64,000 bases of DNA. Origin: Bacteroidota bacterium (GTDB taxonomy: Bacteria; Bacteroidota; Bacteroidia; Bacteroidales; SZUA-534). Shown in pieces: positions 40,938 to 51,032 of this stretch. Location: positions 105,939 through 169,938 of the forward strand of contig QKGS01000087.1 in the NCBI GenBank assembly GCA_003250355.1, written 5' to 3'. The translations under genes and the position numbers were made by a program. Every line of letters starts with the position of its first letter. Within the stretch, counting starts at the first letter, position 1. The notes beneath the pieces are model-generated. The model was given only the letters and a program-made list of their open reading frames with translations. It made no database searches and was not told where the DNA came from.

Positions 40938-43022
40938 ATGAATTACACTCAACTTGCATCAAAAGAACCACTTATAAAAAGGGTTATCTTTATTTTATCT
41001 GCTCTACTAGTATTTCTATTTTTTAAAATTGGTTTCATTGGATTTTACGGATATGACGATCTGATATATACAGATATTGCAAAACAACTTACCAACTGGA
41101 ATTTAGATTTTTCAGACCACTTCTCATTCCGGTGGGGATTAATTATCCCTATGGCAATATGCTATAAAATATTCGGTTTTAACGATTTTTCAGGAGTATT
41201 GCCTGTAATGCTATATTCCATAGGGATACTATATTTAGTATATAAAATGACCAAAAACTCACATATTTTTGTTACAATAATTGCACTGGCATTTACACTT
41301 TTTACACACTGGAATTTAGCATATTCTATTAAAATAATGGCCGATATTCCTACTGCATTTGCATTTGTACTGGCTATATATTCTTACTTTTCAAAAGCAT
41401 TCAATAACAAATCAGATCTGGCTGCAGCATTAACACTGGCAATAGCTCTTATTCTTGGTTTTGCAACAAAAGGAACAATTGTATTAATAATTCCTGTTAT
41501 TATAACTTTCTTTATTATTGATATTATTAATAGAAAAAATATCCGTTTCTGGATTTATTCAGCTTTATTATTGATACTATTTATAACTACTTACTTTTTA
41601 ATAATTAAGACATTAACTGGTAATTTCTTTACTCGTTTTAACTCAATATCGGCCAACAGCTATTTAAATAGATGCTCATATGGTGAACAACCAACAATCA
41701 TTGTATTAAAAAGAATCCTTATTGAGTTTTGGGATATGATGATTTATCAAAAAATGTTTATCCCCATTGTCATAACATTTGCTAGTACATTGATACTAAA
41801 GTTTAGAAATTACTATTCTCAAAAAGAAGTATTTATCACAATAACAGCATTAATACTTATAGCTTCCTCTAACTTTATGAGCATCTCATTTTCAAGTTAC
41901 AACCCTATGTGTATTGACCCACGACATTATCTTTTCATAACACCTTTTGCCGGAATTGCGGCAGCTTCATTCTTACATAAATATTCAACTACAAAAAAAG
42001 GTATTATTCCATTCTCAATAATTACATTTTCCCTTTTATTGTTATTAATTATATTTTACAATAAACCCATAATAGTATTCTATTTTAAAATATTATTTAC
42101 CTGTTGTATTCTCCCTATTACTTATAAATACGCAAAGAAACTATACCCTGCCCATTTAATAATATTGATTATTTTTATAAGTAGTGATTTCATTTCAGAA
42201 ACTAAGTACTCAAAATATGTTAACTATAAATCGCAAAAAGAAATATCTTCAACATTTCTGAGAAACATAACAACGCCTGCATATATAATTTCCGACGATG
42301 TTCAAAAGAACTTGAACAAATACTATCTGAATTATGATATACCAGAAAATATTAAGCTAATAAATACATACGAATTCAATCAGGAAACAGCCGATTCAAA
42401 TTGTAACATATATATAATTGATAATGAATATACAAAAATGCTATCCGGTTTGTCAGAATCAACATTACCATTCTATTTTAAACTCAAAACTCAAAACTAT
42501 AAAGAGATTATAAATTCAAAAAAACCAAAAATCAGAATATCAAAAGTTGCTGATAAACCATCGCAACTTACACAAAAACTAATATTTTCAAGTTTAAACA
42601 CCTTTGACTATCACAATAACCTTTGGTCAAATTCAAGTGTACTTGATTCATCTGTCTTTAATTCTGCTCCTTATAGCGAGAAAGTCATTGAGTACTCTAC
42701 AACAATAAATATATCAACCGATTCCATTAATAAATACAACATATACACAATTAAAATATCAGGATTAATTAATTCTACTTCTAAATCGACCGCAGGATAT
42801 GTTTTATCGATAGAGAAAGAAGGAAGTAGCATCATATGGAAAATGTTTGAATTTGAACCAAAACTTAAAGCTTACGGAAACTTTATCCCGATTAAATATG
42901 AGCACTTGCTTAATAATGAAGAATTACCTGAACAAAGTACTGTTAAAGTTTACATTTGGAACAAAAACCATGAAGAGTTATTTGTTGATGACATTAAAGT
43001 TGAAATACTCGGAATAAACTAA
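40938..43022 (+). CDS. GT39/PMT-type membrane glycosyltransferase
   Basis: 694 residues from the ATG at 40938; the frame is open to 40914 but that start overlaps the preceding gene. About 10-11 membrane helices in the first 430 residues, with the first extracytoplasmic loop carrying an acidic pair (GYDDLIYTDIA) as in PMT/ArnT-type enzymes that use lipid-linked sugars. A soluble C-terminal part of about 240 residues looks beta-rich. Probably transfers a sugar to protein or lipid at the outer face of the inner membrane. Acceptor unknown. Confidence 0.78.
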   Translation: MNYTQLASKEPLIKRVIFILSALLVFLFFKIGFIGFYGYDDLIYTDIAKQLTNWNLDFSDHFSFRWGLIIPMAICYKIFGFNDFSGVLPVMLYSIGILYLVYKMTKNSHIFVTIIALAFTLFTHWNLAYSIKIMADIPTAFAFVLAIYSYFSKAFNNKSDLAAALTLAIALILGFATKGTIVLIIPVIITFFIIDIINRKNIRFWIYSALLLILFITTYFLIIKTLTGNFFTRFNSISANSYLNRCSYGEQPTIIVLKRILIEFWDMMIYQKMFIPIVITFASTLILKFRNYYSQKEVFITITALILIASSNFMSISFSSYNPMCIDPRHYLFITPFAGIAAASFLHKYSTTKKGIIPFSIITFSLLLLLIIFYNKPIIVFYFKILFTCCILPITYKYAKKLYPAHLIILIIFISSDFISETKYSKYVNYKSQKEISSTFLRNITTPAYIISDDVQKNLNKYYLNYDIPENIKLINTYEFNQETADSNCNIYIIDNEYTKMLSGLSESTLPFYFKLKTQNYKEIINSKKPKIRISKVADKPSQLTQKLIFSSLNTFDYHNNLWSNSSVLDSSVFNSAPYSEKVIEYSTTINISTDSINKYNIYTIKISGLINSTSKSTAGYVLSIEKEGSSIIWKMFEFEPKLKAYGNFIPIKYEHLLNNEELPEQSTVKVYIWNKNHEELFVDDIKVEILGIN

Positions 43023-43028
43023 TAATAC

Positions 43029-43790
43029 ATGATTGAAATTTGCGCACTTGCATCGGGGAGTAATGGTAATTGTTATTACGTAGGAAACGAATATGAAGCT
43101 GTTATAATTGATGTAGGAATATCGAACCGTCAAATACTTAAACGGATGAAAGCCGTAGGGTTAGATATAAAAAAAGTGAAAGCAGCTTTTATATCGCACG
43201 AACACTCCGACCATGTAAAAGGGTTTCGTGTATTCTGCGACATGAACGGCATAGCCGGATATATAACCAAACGTACAATGTTCAAAGCCGCAAAAGATTA
43301 CATACCGTCAATACACAAACTATTTACCCCTGGCGATATTATAAAAGTTGGAAACATAACAGTACACACTTTCGAAAAATATCACGATGGAATAGAGCCT
43401 GCAAGCTTCAGAGTTGAAATTGACAATAAAAACATTGGCGTAATTACCGACATAGGAAAGGCTTGTAACAACGTAAAAAAACATATAAAAGAATGTAATG
43501 CAGTGTTTTTAGAAACCAACTACGACGAACTAATGCTACGAAACGGTAGCTACCCTTACTTTCTAAAACAACGAATAACATCGGGCGAGGGTCATATTAG
43601 TAACCGAGAAGCAGTTGAACTGGTAAGCAGTATTACAAACTCCCCGCTTAATACTATTATACTATCGCACCTTTCAAAAGAAAACAATAATATTGATATT
43701 GCAATGCGTGAATTTGCACCACTATCTGACCGGTTTAATATAATTCCTACATCACGATATGAACCAACTGAGGTAATTGTAATAAATTAA
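43029..43790 (+). CDS. MBL-fold metallo-hydrolase, YycJ/WalJ-like
   Basis: 253 residues. Metallo-beta-lactamase fold with the metal motif SHEHSDHVKGF (HxHxDH) at about 57-67, then EKYHDGIEP, GVITDIG and a late SHLSKENN. YycJ/WalJ-type proteins are predicted nucleases. It follows the glycosyltransferase by 6 nt, giving a three-gene unit from 38255. Confidence 0.9.
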   Translation: MIEICALASGSNGNCYYVGNEYEAVIIDVGISNRQILKRMKAVGLDIKKVKAAFISHEHSDHVKGFRVFCDMNGIAGYITKRTMFKAAKDYIPSIHKLFTPGDIIKVGNITVHTFEKYHDGIEPASFRVEIDNKNIGVITDIGKACNNVKKHIKECNAVFLETNYDELMLRNGSYPYFLKQRITSGEGHISNREAVELVSSITNSPLNTIILSHLSKENNNIDIAMREFAPLSDRFNIIPTSRYEPTEVIVIN

Positions 43791-43837
43791 TATTTATTAT
43801 GATATTCAAATTTTCAAAATTCAATATTTATACTTCC

Positions 43838-44857
43838 CTATCTCCACTCCTGCCCTTTAAGCCAATCAACAACAAACTTTACGTTTTCAAACGGAATATC
43901 GGGCACTAAACCATGACCTAAATTAAAAATCCAATCCTTATGTTCCCTGCCATAAATATGATAATACTTTAACTTCTCCTCAATATCATATTTAGATGAA
44001 AATAACAATCGAGGATCCATATTACCCTGCAAACCAACCTCATCGGGTACCATAATACGAGCTTCATGCAAAGGAATCTGCCAGTCAACACCCACATAAT
44101 CGCATATATCTTTATCAATTTCCGTTAACCCTGTTCCTATCCCTTTCGGAAAATAAATAAACGGAATCCCTTTGCTTCTTACAGCATTGCTTATTTTTAT
44201 TACCGAAGGCAAAATTAACTCCCGATACAAATCCCATGGCAACAATCCGGCATGAGTTTCAAACAGCTGAAACACCTGAACACCATGCTCTATTTGCCCC
44301 TGAGCATAAATAACAGACAAATCGGTAATAATATCAATAAGTTGCTTAGCTTCAGCCTTATTCTGATAAATATATTTGATAGCATCAGGAAACTCAGCTC
44401 TCCTGCCCGAACCTTGCAACATATAGCAAAGAACCGTTAATGGTGCTCCGCAAAAACCAATCAAAGGAATATCATCAGTTTTCTTTACCATTATTTGGTC
44501 AATAACATCGTAAATATATTCAAGCTTCGAAGGGTCAGGCTTCAAAGCCTCAACCGGATTAATCATTTCAACAAGAAATTCATTAAACACCGGACCAGAA
44601 TTGGTAAACTCCAGCCCCATACCGGTAGCATAAGGAATTACCAAAATATCGGAAAACAAAATAGCAGCATCAACCCCCAAATCGTTAACCGGCAAAAGAG
44701 TAACATCGGCAGCAACCTCAGGTTTCTGCATCATTTCCCAAAAAGAATATTTTTCCTTTATTTTCAAATACGAAGGAAGAACCCTACCCGCCTGACGCAT
44801 CATCCATATTGGCGGTCGTTCAGTTTCCTTACCTTTTATTGTATCAAGTAATATCAT
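43838..44857 (-). CDS. hemE: Uroporphyrinogen decarboxylase
   Basis: 339 residues, the normal length. It takes four carboxyls from uroporphyrinogen III to give coproporphyrinogen III. Family marks: PPIWMMRQAGRVLPSYLKIKE at the N-terminus, ILFSDILVIPYATGM with the catalytic Asp, GFCGAPLTVLCYML and LGHGLVPDIPFENV. It begins 10 nt after the hipA stop, so it can be read from the hipBA promoter rather than only from the hem promoter. Confidence 0.97.
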   Translation of the reverse strand: MILLDTIKGKETERPPIWMMRQAGRVLPSYLKIKEKYSFWEMMQKPEVAADVTLLPVNDLGVDAAILFSDILVIPYATGMGLEFTNSGPVFNEFLVEMINPVEALKPDPSKLEYIYDVIDQIMVKKTDDIPLIGFCGAPLTVLCYMLQGSGRRAEFPDAIKYIYQNKAEAKQLIDIITDLSVIYAQGQIEHGVQVFQLFETHAGLLPWDLYRELILPSVIKISNAVRSKGIPFIYFPKGIGTGLTEIDKDICDYVGVDWQIPLHEARIMVPDEVGLQGNMDPRLLFSSKYDIEEKLKYYHIYGREHKDWIFNLGHGLVPDIPFENVKFVVDWLKGQEWR

Positions 44858-44867
44858 TTTTTATACA

Positions 44868-46157
44868 CTAATATTTAATAAGAGTTTTTGCTATTGAATC
44901 TCTCAATTTTATATCTACACTTTGCTCCTCGGCAAATTCACTCCATCGGCTAATCGAATCATTTACCTCAGCAATTACAAGTTCAGGTTTTCTCACATTT
45001 ATTGATTTTGCCAAAATTAGCATATCATCTTTAGTAACATTATTACGCTTACCATTAATACTCAAAGCATGTTGGCTTACCCACATACTTCCGGGGCGGT
45101 AAGCATGACAAATATCGTAAGCAGGAGCCAACTCCCACTTTCCACCTTGCTTTAATCGGAAAGCAAAATTCTTGGTATGGTCATCGCAGTTCCTGGCCAA
45201 TACATTAAAAACCATTCTGCGAAACATTTGTTCAGCCTGTGGATAAGTTAATCTAAGCACACGCATAGTTTGAAACAACTGCTCATAACTATACGAATTT
45301 ACATTATTAAAATCGAAATGCTCCAAAGCACACCATGTTTGAATATGGTGCTTTGTACTACCCCCGTCACGATCAAAACGTTTTGTTATAAAATGAGCCC
45401 TACCATTTTCAACCAGCAACCCCGAATCCATAATATCAATACCACTTGATTTGGCCATCTCATAATAAGCCATCTCAACACGACCATACCCTTGTGATTC
45501 GCCAAACTGAGCATCGCTAACACCATCAAGCTTAATCAAATAATGTTCAAATCCACTAGGGGCATTAGTTTGCCCCGACCTAACCTCTCCTGTAATCTTA
45601 TTATAAGCAATAATAGCCTTAGGCCTGGCTCCACCTGCCGAAGTTCCTATTTTTAGAATATTAGCCATAGCCTGCTCTTCATCATCGCCAATATTAACAG
45701 AAAAACCTTCACGCTTAGTTAACATTCGCTGAGCAATATCAACCAAACTATCAACCTCTACACTAAACGCACGCTTTGATTTATCGAACTTTGCAGGCTC
45801 AAACTCCAAAGCTCCCATACCGCGTGTACCAATAAAACTCAACTTCTCAATAGGATTCATACTACCCCTAGCCCTACCCTGACGAGCTAACCATAACTCA
45901 ATAAGCTCATTACCATACCTGTCGGGCAAAACATCAGCAAGTAATCCGGGCATTCCATTAAACGTATACAACTTCGATAACTCCGAAAATGAAAAAATAC
46001 GATTCCTGTTACTTAACGGCATTTTAATCGGCGCCAAATCAATTCCGGATGCAACAAACTCAGGCAAATACTCAAAAGTAGCAACCTGTTCAGCTTCATT
46101 CCACAGAATTACTCCTGCCAACTCACCCCATATTTTTACATTAACATAATTTACCAT
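44868..46157 (-). CDS. hipA: HipA-type serine/threonine kinase toxin
   Basis: 429 residues, close to E. coli HipA. N-terminal HipA_N part with FNGMPGLLADVLPDRYG, the P-loop region SAGGARPKAII, the catalytic loop NVLARNCDDHTKNF (about 318-332) and the DFG-like AYDICHA (about 345). All key kinase motifs are present, so it looks active. E. coli HipA phosphorylates glutamyl-tRNA synthetase and causes persistence; the target here may differ. The start overlaps hipB by 7 bases. It lies inside the heme gene run. Confidence 0.93.
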   Translation of the reverse strand: MVNYVNVKIWGELAGVILWNEAEQVATFEYLPEFVASGIDLAPIKMPLSNRNRIFSFSELSKLYTFNGMPGLLADVLPDRYGNELIELWLARQGRARGSMNPIEKLSFIGTRGMGALEFEPAKFDKSKRAFSVEVDSLVDIAQRMLTKREGFSVNIGDDEEQAMANILKIGTSAGGARPKAIIAYNKITGEVRSGQTNAPSGFEHYLIKLDGVSDAQFGESQGYGRVEMAYYEMAKSSGIDIMDSGLLVENGRAHFITKRFDRDGGSTKHHIQTWCALEHFDFNNVNSYSYEQLFQTMRVLRLTYPQAEQMFRRMVFNVLARNCDDHTKNFAFRLKQGGKWELAPAYDICHAYRPGSMWVSQHALSINGKRNNVTKDDMLILAKSINVRKPELVIAEVNDSISRWSEFAEEQSVDIKLRDSIAKTLIKY

Positions 46158-46516
46158 CCTATATTCTCAGGTTCGGCTGCAATATTAAAATCATCATCAC
46201 TATTTCTTGCACGCTGCCGTTGATTTTTATTCATTTTTGCATACAAAACAGGACTAATCTGCTCACTAACCTTAAAAGTATCTGTTATTAAATGTAGCAA
46301 ATCCAAAACACGCAAAACCCTTATAAAAGTAGCCAAAGTAACTGTCTCACCTCTTTCAAGTAAACTTAGCGTAGAACGGCTTATTCCGGCATCATCTGCA
46401 AGTTGCTGCTGAGTAATATTCATTTTGAGTCTGCTCTTTTTAACGAATCTTCCTACTTGCTTCAGCAATGCATAATCTGTGGCAGAAGCACCATGTATGT
46501 ATGATATTTCACTCAT
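46151..46516 (-). CDS. hipB: HipB-type antitoxin, XRE family repressor
   Basis: 121 residues. Xre/Cro helix-turn-helix (about 22-78: NITQQQLADDAGISRSTLSLLERGETVTL). It overlaps hipA by 7 bases and should neutralise it and repress the shared promoter. The C-terminal 40 residues are polar and probably flexible. Own promoter upstream with a large inverted repeat. Confidence 0.92.
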   Translation of the reverse strand: MSEISYIHGASATDYALLKQVGRFVKKSRLKMNITQQQLADDAGISRSTLSLLERGETVTLATFIRVLRVLDLLHLITDTFKVSEQISPVLYAKMNKNQRQRARNSDDDFNIAAEPENIGW

Positions 46517-46554
46517 AATAACTGTTTTTTATTATTAATGACTTATTATCACTA

Positions 46555-46585
46555 CAAATATACACAATTGCAATATAATACACAA
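46555..46585 (-). promoter_or_regulatory. Promoter of hipBA (and probably hemE)
   Basis: On the minus strand TTGTG (46585-46581), an 18-nt spacer, then TATATTTG (46562-46555), 38 nt before the hipB ATG. Both boxes fit the Bacteroidota consensus. Confidence 0.6.
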
Positions 46586-46599
46586 GCACACATTGATGC

Positions 46600-46652
46600 A
46601 TTATATATCATTCATTAATGCACATTTAAGTATTTAATGAATGATATATAAT
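46600..46652. repeat. 19-bp perfect inverted repeat upstream of hipB
   Basis: The arm at 46600-46618 and the arm at 46634-46652 are exact inverted copies over 19 bases, 15 nt apart. A second, smaller inverted pair (TGCATTA at 46597-46603, TAATGCA at 46616-46622) overlaps the left arm. It ends 15 nt upstream of the hipB -33 box, the place of an operator array for HipB. No T-run follows, so a terminator is less likely. Confidence 0.7.
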
Positions 46653-46764
46653 TCACAATACAACCACACAACCATCCAAATTAATACTCATATAATAATA
46701 CACACATTAAAAAATCTCCAACTAGTCAGTTAATGTATCATCACATTACTATATGAAGTTTAAT

Positions 46765-48054
46765 TTATAATCGAGCAAAAGCTAATTCAAGAGCTTCTAA
46801 AGTTTTATCTAAATCATATTGAGTATGAGCAATTGAAACAAACCCGGCTTCAAACTGTGATGGAGCTAAATAAATACCCGCATTTAACGACAAATTAAAA
46901 TATTGAGCAAACTTTGAAGTATCACAGGTCATGACATCATCGAAAGTTTCAACAGTTTCCAACTCAGTAAAAAACAATGTCGACATAGACCCAACCCTAT
47001 TATATACAGCCGGGATACTATACCTATTTATTAAAACATTAATTTTTTTCTCCAGATATAATGCTTTATCCTCCAACTGACCGTAGAAATTAGGATTATT
47101 GTTTATTTTACTCAAAGTAGCATAGCCGGCAGCCATTGCAAGCGGATTACCCGATAAAGTTCCCGCCTGATAAACAGGCCCTTTGGGAGACAAACAATCC
47201 ATTATCTCTTTCTTACCACCATAAGCACCCACAGGCAAACCTCCCCCTATTATTTTACCTAAAGTTGTTAAATCGGGTTTTATTTCAAGCAACTGTTGAG
47301 CACCTCCCGAAGCAACACGAAAGCCGGTCATTACCTCATCGAAAATAAGAACAGTACCATACTTAGTACATATATCGCGAACTCCGGTAATAAATTCCCG
47401 TGTAGGAGCTACAACCCCCATATTTCCGGTTATAGGCTCAAGTATAACCGCAGCAATTTGCTCACCATATTTTGAAAACAAATCATAAACAGAACTCAAA
47501 TCATTAAACTTAGCAGTAAGAGTACTATGTGCAGTCCCCGAAGTTACCCCCGGTGAACTTGGCTCACCTAAAGTAAGTGCACCCGAACCGGCCTTAATTA
47601 AAAAACTGTCGCCATGACCATGATAACAACCTTCAAACTTAACAACCAACTCGCGCTTTGTATATCCCCGAGCCAATCGGAGTGCACTCATAGTAGCTTC
47701 GGTACCCGAATTTACCATACGCACACTTTCAATACTCGGAATCATATATTTTATAAGCTTAGCCATTTCTGTTTCAAGCAAAGTAGGAGCCCCAAAACTT
47801 GTACCTCCTGCAGCAGCTTTACTAATTGCATCTATCACATCACTATCGGCATGACCAAGAATTGCCGGCCCCCATGTTCCTACATAATCAATATACTCAT
47901 TACCGTCAATATCATAAACCTTACTCCCCTTAGCCTTACTTATAAAAACAGGACTATTATTTACACTTTTAAATGCTCTAACAGGAGAATTTACACCTCC
48001 CGGAATATGCTTTATTGCCTCGTTAAATGCAGCTATACTTTTATCAAAAATCAT
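46765..48054 (-). CDS. hemL: Glutamate-1-semialdehyde 2,1-aminomutase
   Basis: 429 residues, full length. PLP enzyme that turns glutamate-1-semialdehyde into 5-aminolevulinate, step 2 of the C5 pathway. Seen: [49 protein letters not shown] and the PLP lysine Lys267 in [19 protein letters not shown]. It is downstream of hemB and upstream of the hipBA insertion. Confidence 0.97.
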   Translation of the reverse strand: MIFDKSIAAFNEAIKHIPGGVNSPVRAFKSVNNSPVFISKAKGSKVYDIDGNEYIDYVGTWGPAILGHADSDVIDAISKAAAGGTSFGAPTLLETEMAKLIKYMIPSIESVRMVNSGTEATMSALRLARGYTKRELVVKFEGCYHGHGDSFLIKAGSGALTLGEPSSPGVTSGTAHSTLTAKFNDLSSVYDLFSKYGEQIAAVILEPITGNMGVVAPTREFITGVRDICTKYGTVLIFDEVMTGFRVASGGAQQLLEIKPDLTTLGKIIGGGLPVGAYGGKKEIMDCLSPKGPVYQAGTLSGNPLAMAAGYATLSKINNNPNFYGQLEDKALYLEKKINVLINRYSIPAVYNRVGSMSTLFFTELETVETFDDVMTCDTSKFAQYFNLSLNAGIYLAPSQFEAGFVSIAHTQYDLDKTLEALELAFARL

Positions 48055-48172
48055 ATCTTATGTTGTTTTATCCACTAATTACACTAATTATAATATACTG
48101 TTTAGATATATAAATACACCAATAGTACATATGCCAAATACTATTGAAAATCACTAAAAATAAATATACAAT

Positions 48173-49141
48173 TTACAACTCATCAATAATATCTTGCGTA
48201 TGATAAGAAATAATAATATCGGCACCCGCACGCTTTATTGATGTAAGTATTTCCATAACCATCCGCTTTTCATCGATCCAACCTTTTTCAGCAGCTGCTT
48301 TAACCATTGAAAACTCACCACTTACATTATATGCAGCAACCGGAACATTATATTTAGCCTTAGCCTTACAAATAATATCTAAATAACTCAAAGCCGGTTT
48401 TACCATTACAATATCTGCACCCTCTTCAATATCGGCCTCTATTTCACGAATAGCTTCACGCGAATTGGCACAATCCATTTGATAAGTTTTTCGGTCGCCA
48501 AACTGTGGAGCACTCTCGGCAGCATCACGAAACGGGCCGTAAAAAGCCGATGCATACTTAGCCGAATAAGACATTATTGGGATATTAGAAAAATCATTTT
48601 CATCGAGTGCGTTTCTAAGAGCAGCCACACGCCCATCCATCATATCGCTGGGAGCTATCATATCAACACCGGCCTCGGCCATTGATACTGCCTGTGATGC
48701 AAGTGTTTCCAATGTTAAATCGTTATCAACATCGCCATCGACAATAGTTCCGCAATGACCATGAGTAGTATATTCACAGTTACACACATCGGCAATAATA
48801 TACAATTGCGGAACTACCTGTTTAATAGCACGTATAGCCTGCTGCACTATACCATTTTCACGACAAGCTACATAACCGTGTTCATCTTTCTCATCCGGAA
48901 TACCAAATAAAAGTACCGATTGCACCCCTTTTCCATAAAGCATTTCACACTCCTTTACCAACTCATCAACCGATAGTTGATAGTTTCCGGGCATTGATTC
49001 AACAGGCTTACGAACCCCCTTACCATACCGTACAAATAACGGCATAACAAGATCATTCTTTGTAAGAACTGTTTCCCTTACCAGGTTTCTTATCTGTTCA
49101 TTTCGGCGTAAACGCCTGTATCGGTGTTGTGGAAAAGCCAT
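48173..49141 (-). CDS. hemB: Porphobilinogen synthase (5-aminolevulinate dehydratase)
   Basis: 322 residues. Condenses two 5-aminolevulinates to porphobilinogen. The Schiff-base lysines are Lys195 ([15 protein letters not shown]) and Lys248 ([10 protein letters not shown]). The metal site has Cys120, Cys122 and Cys130 in [14 protein letters not shown], the zinc-type triad. It starts 4 nt after hemD. Confidence 0.97.
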   Translation of the reverse strand: MAFPQHRYRRLRRNEQIRNLVRETVLTKNDLVMPLFVRYGKGVRKPVESMPGNYQLSVDELVKECEMLYGKGVQSVLLFGIPDEKDEHGYVACRENGIVQQAIRAIKQVVPQLYIIADVCNCEYTTHGHCGTIVDGDVDNDLTLETLASQAVSMAEAGVDMIAPSDMMDGRVAALRNALDENDFSNIPIMSYSAKYASAFYGPFRDAAESAPQFGDRKTYQMDCANSREAIREIEADIEEGADIVMVKPALSYLDIICKAKAKYNVPVAAYNVSGEFSMVKAAAEKGWIDEKRMVMEILTSIKRAGADIIISYHTQDIIDEL

Positions 49142-49145
49142 AGTT

Positions 49146-49913
49146 TTATTTATTAAAATAGTTTATAATAGCACTAACTAAACCTTCATTGCTTGCATTG
49201 GATGCCAAAATATATGAGGCTACACCATTTTGCTCAAGTTCGTTAGCTGTTGATGTTCCAATACTTACAGCTTTTATTGAAGTAAAATCAAAATTACTTC
49301 CCAAAGCATATTTCAAATTTAAAACACTCGACGGACTTGCAAAAGAAATAATGTCGTATTCATTTTTTTTTATCAAATCAAGTATTTCAATATCGTAATT
49401 CTTAGGTATAACATTCTTATATACAATAATATAATCAACCTTATTGGGTAAAATATCGGAAATTACCTTTCGGGCAATATCAACCGTGGGTATTAATAAA
49501 TGTTCATGGGGCTTTATAGCCTCTTTTAATTCAGCAGCAAAATCGTTCCCGGTTGTACCTGAGTTTTCAAAATCGACACTAACGTTATATTGCTGCAATG
49601 TAGCTGTAGTTTTTTTACCTATTGAACCAACTTTTATAAATGAATTTACATCTCTCTTTTGTGATTCCGGCAATTGGTCGAAAAAACATTTAACCCCATT
49701 AGCACTCTGAAAAATCAACCAATCGTATTTATTCAAATTGTCAACAATATCTAACTCATAATCAGTTAATTTACTCTGAACTATTTCAATCATTGGCAAA
49801 TGATAAACCAAAGCACCCAGGTGTTCAAGCTTTTCAGCAAAATCAATTGCCGATTCTACGGGGCGGGTTGATATTATTATTTTTCCTTGTAAAATATTCT
49901 GCACATTATTCAT
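49146..49913 (-). CDS. hemD: Uroporphyrinogen-III synthase
   Basis: 255 residues. Bilobed HemD fold: [20 protein letters not shown] at the N-terminus, [15 protein letters not shown] and the late [14 protein letters not shown]. It closes hydroxymethylbilane with inversion of ring D. The family is weakly conserved; the position between hemC and hemB secures the call. Confidence 0.92.
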   Translation of the reverse strand: MNNVQNILQGKIIISTRPVESAIDFAEKLEHLGALVYHLPMIEIVQSKLTDYELDIVDNLNKYDWLIFQSANGVKCFFDQLPESQKRDVNSFIKVGSIGKKTTATLQQYNVSVDFENSGTTGNDFAAELKEAIKPHEHLLIPTVDIARKVISDILPNKVDYIIVYKNVIPKNYDIEILDLIKKNEYDIISFASPSSVLNLKYALGSNFDFTSIKAVSIGTSTANELEQNGVASYILASNASNEGLVSAIINYFNK

Positions 49914-49951
49914 TATCCATTCTCTTATTTAAAGTATAGTTAATATAACAT

Positions 49952-50872
49952 TTACATACGGATACTGCTCAAAATATCTTTACCTCCATTATTGAAAATA
50001 TCACTAGCCAAATTAATTGCAATTGTTTCAGCATTTTCGAAAACACCGGAAGAGCTTTTCTTCACTACTTTGTCCCCATCTAACGATGCTACAAAACCGG
50101 TAATTTCAAACATATTGCCTACAACACTTGTATAGCAACCTACCGGCACCTGACATCCCCCTTCCAATGTACGCATAAATGCTCTTTCTGCCTTTGCACA
50201 TTGCCATGTATTATTATCATGGATAGGCCTAAGTATATTTAAAATATCAGCATCGCCATTACGAATTTCAATACCAATAATACCTTGTGCTACAGCCGGA
50301 ATTATTACTTCCGGTTCCAACACCTCAGTAATGTAGTTATCCAACCCCAATCGTTCCAAACCGGCGGCAGCCATTATAAGAGCATCATACTCTCCTGCTT
50401 CCAACTTTTTAAGTCGGGTATTTACATTGCCGCGAATATCTTTTATTGTTAATTCTTTATTATATTGCTTTAATCCGGCTATCCTGCGCAAGCTCGATGT
50501 TCCTATTACATCACTCGGTGTTAGTTCCGATAGTTTTTTTCTATTAAGAGTTACCAGTGCATCGCAAAAATTATCACGCTTTAAAACTGCTCCTATTTCA
50601 AATGAATGTTCCAAAACAGTAGGTAAATCTTTCAAGCTATGCACTGCCATATCAATATCACCTGCATTTAAAGCTACTTCTATCTCTTTAGTAAACAACC
50701 CCTTATCGCCTATTTTAGAAAGTGCCACATCCAATATTTTATCTCCTTTGGTATGTATTATTTCTATATGAAAGTCAATTTCAGTATATATATTTTCAAG
50801 TTCCTGCTTAACTTTGTTAGCCTGATATAAAGCCAATTGACTACCGCGTGTTCCTATTTTTATTTTCTTCAT
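49952..50872 (-). CDS. hemC: Porphobilinogen deaminase (hydroxymethylbilane synthase)
   Basis: 306 residues. Polymerises four porphobilinogens. Seen: IGTRGSQLALYQANKV, VHSLKDLP, GTSSLRR and the dipyrromethane-cofactor Cys240 in LEGGCQVPVGCY. It starts 160 nt after hemA, with a hairpin in the gap, and 38 nt before hemD. Confidence 0.97.
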   Translation of the reverse strand: MKKIKIGTRGSQLALYQANKVKQELENIYTEIDFHIEIIHTKGDKILDVALSKIGDKGLFTKEIEVALNAGDIDMAVHSLKDLPTVLEHSFEIGAVLKRDNFCDALVTLNRKKLSELTPSDVIGTSSLRRIAGLKQYNKELTIKDIRGNVNTRLKKLEAGEYDALIMAAAGLERLGLDNYITEVLEPEVIIPAVAQGIIGIEIRNGDADILNILRPIHDNNTWQCAKAERAFMRTLEGGCQVPVGCYTSVVGNMFEITGFVASLDGDKVVKKSSSGVFENAETIAINLASDIFNNGGKDILSSIRM

Positions 50873-50905
50873 TTATATTCTTTGTTTATATACCATAAAA
50901 AATTA

Positions 50906-50923
50906 ACGGGGCTTATGCCCCGT
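50906..50923 (-). terminator. GC-rich hairpin between hemA and hemC (terminator or attenuator)
   Basis: On the minus strand ACGGGGC, a 4-nt loop and GCCCCGT, followed by TTAATTTTTT. It lies 34 nt before the hemC start, with no clear -7 box after it, so hemC would need readthrough. Confidence 0.65.
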
Positions 50924-51032
50924 GATATAATGTTATTATTTTTCTCTTCTTATAACGCACAACAATCCTTTTAACATAAAAACAGGCAAACTGCTTAAAT
51001 TGCACTAAGTTAGAAATCTCGCATCTTCAAAC

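Noticed and set aside
46600..46652. Inverted repeat as the ends of an insertion sequence
   Set aside because: Only 15 nt separate the arms, so no element lies between them; the place beside the hipB promoter fits an operator better.
50880..51032. Riboswitch before hemC
   Set aside because: Only one simple hairpin with a U-tract is visible; there is no conserved aptamer-like core.
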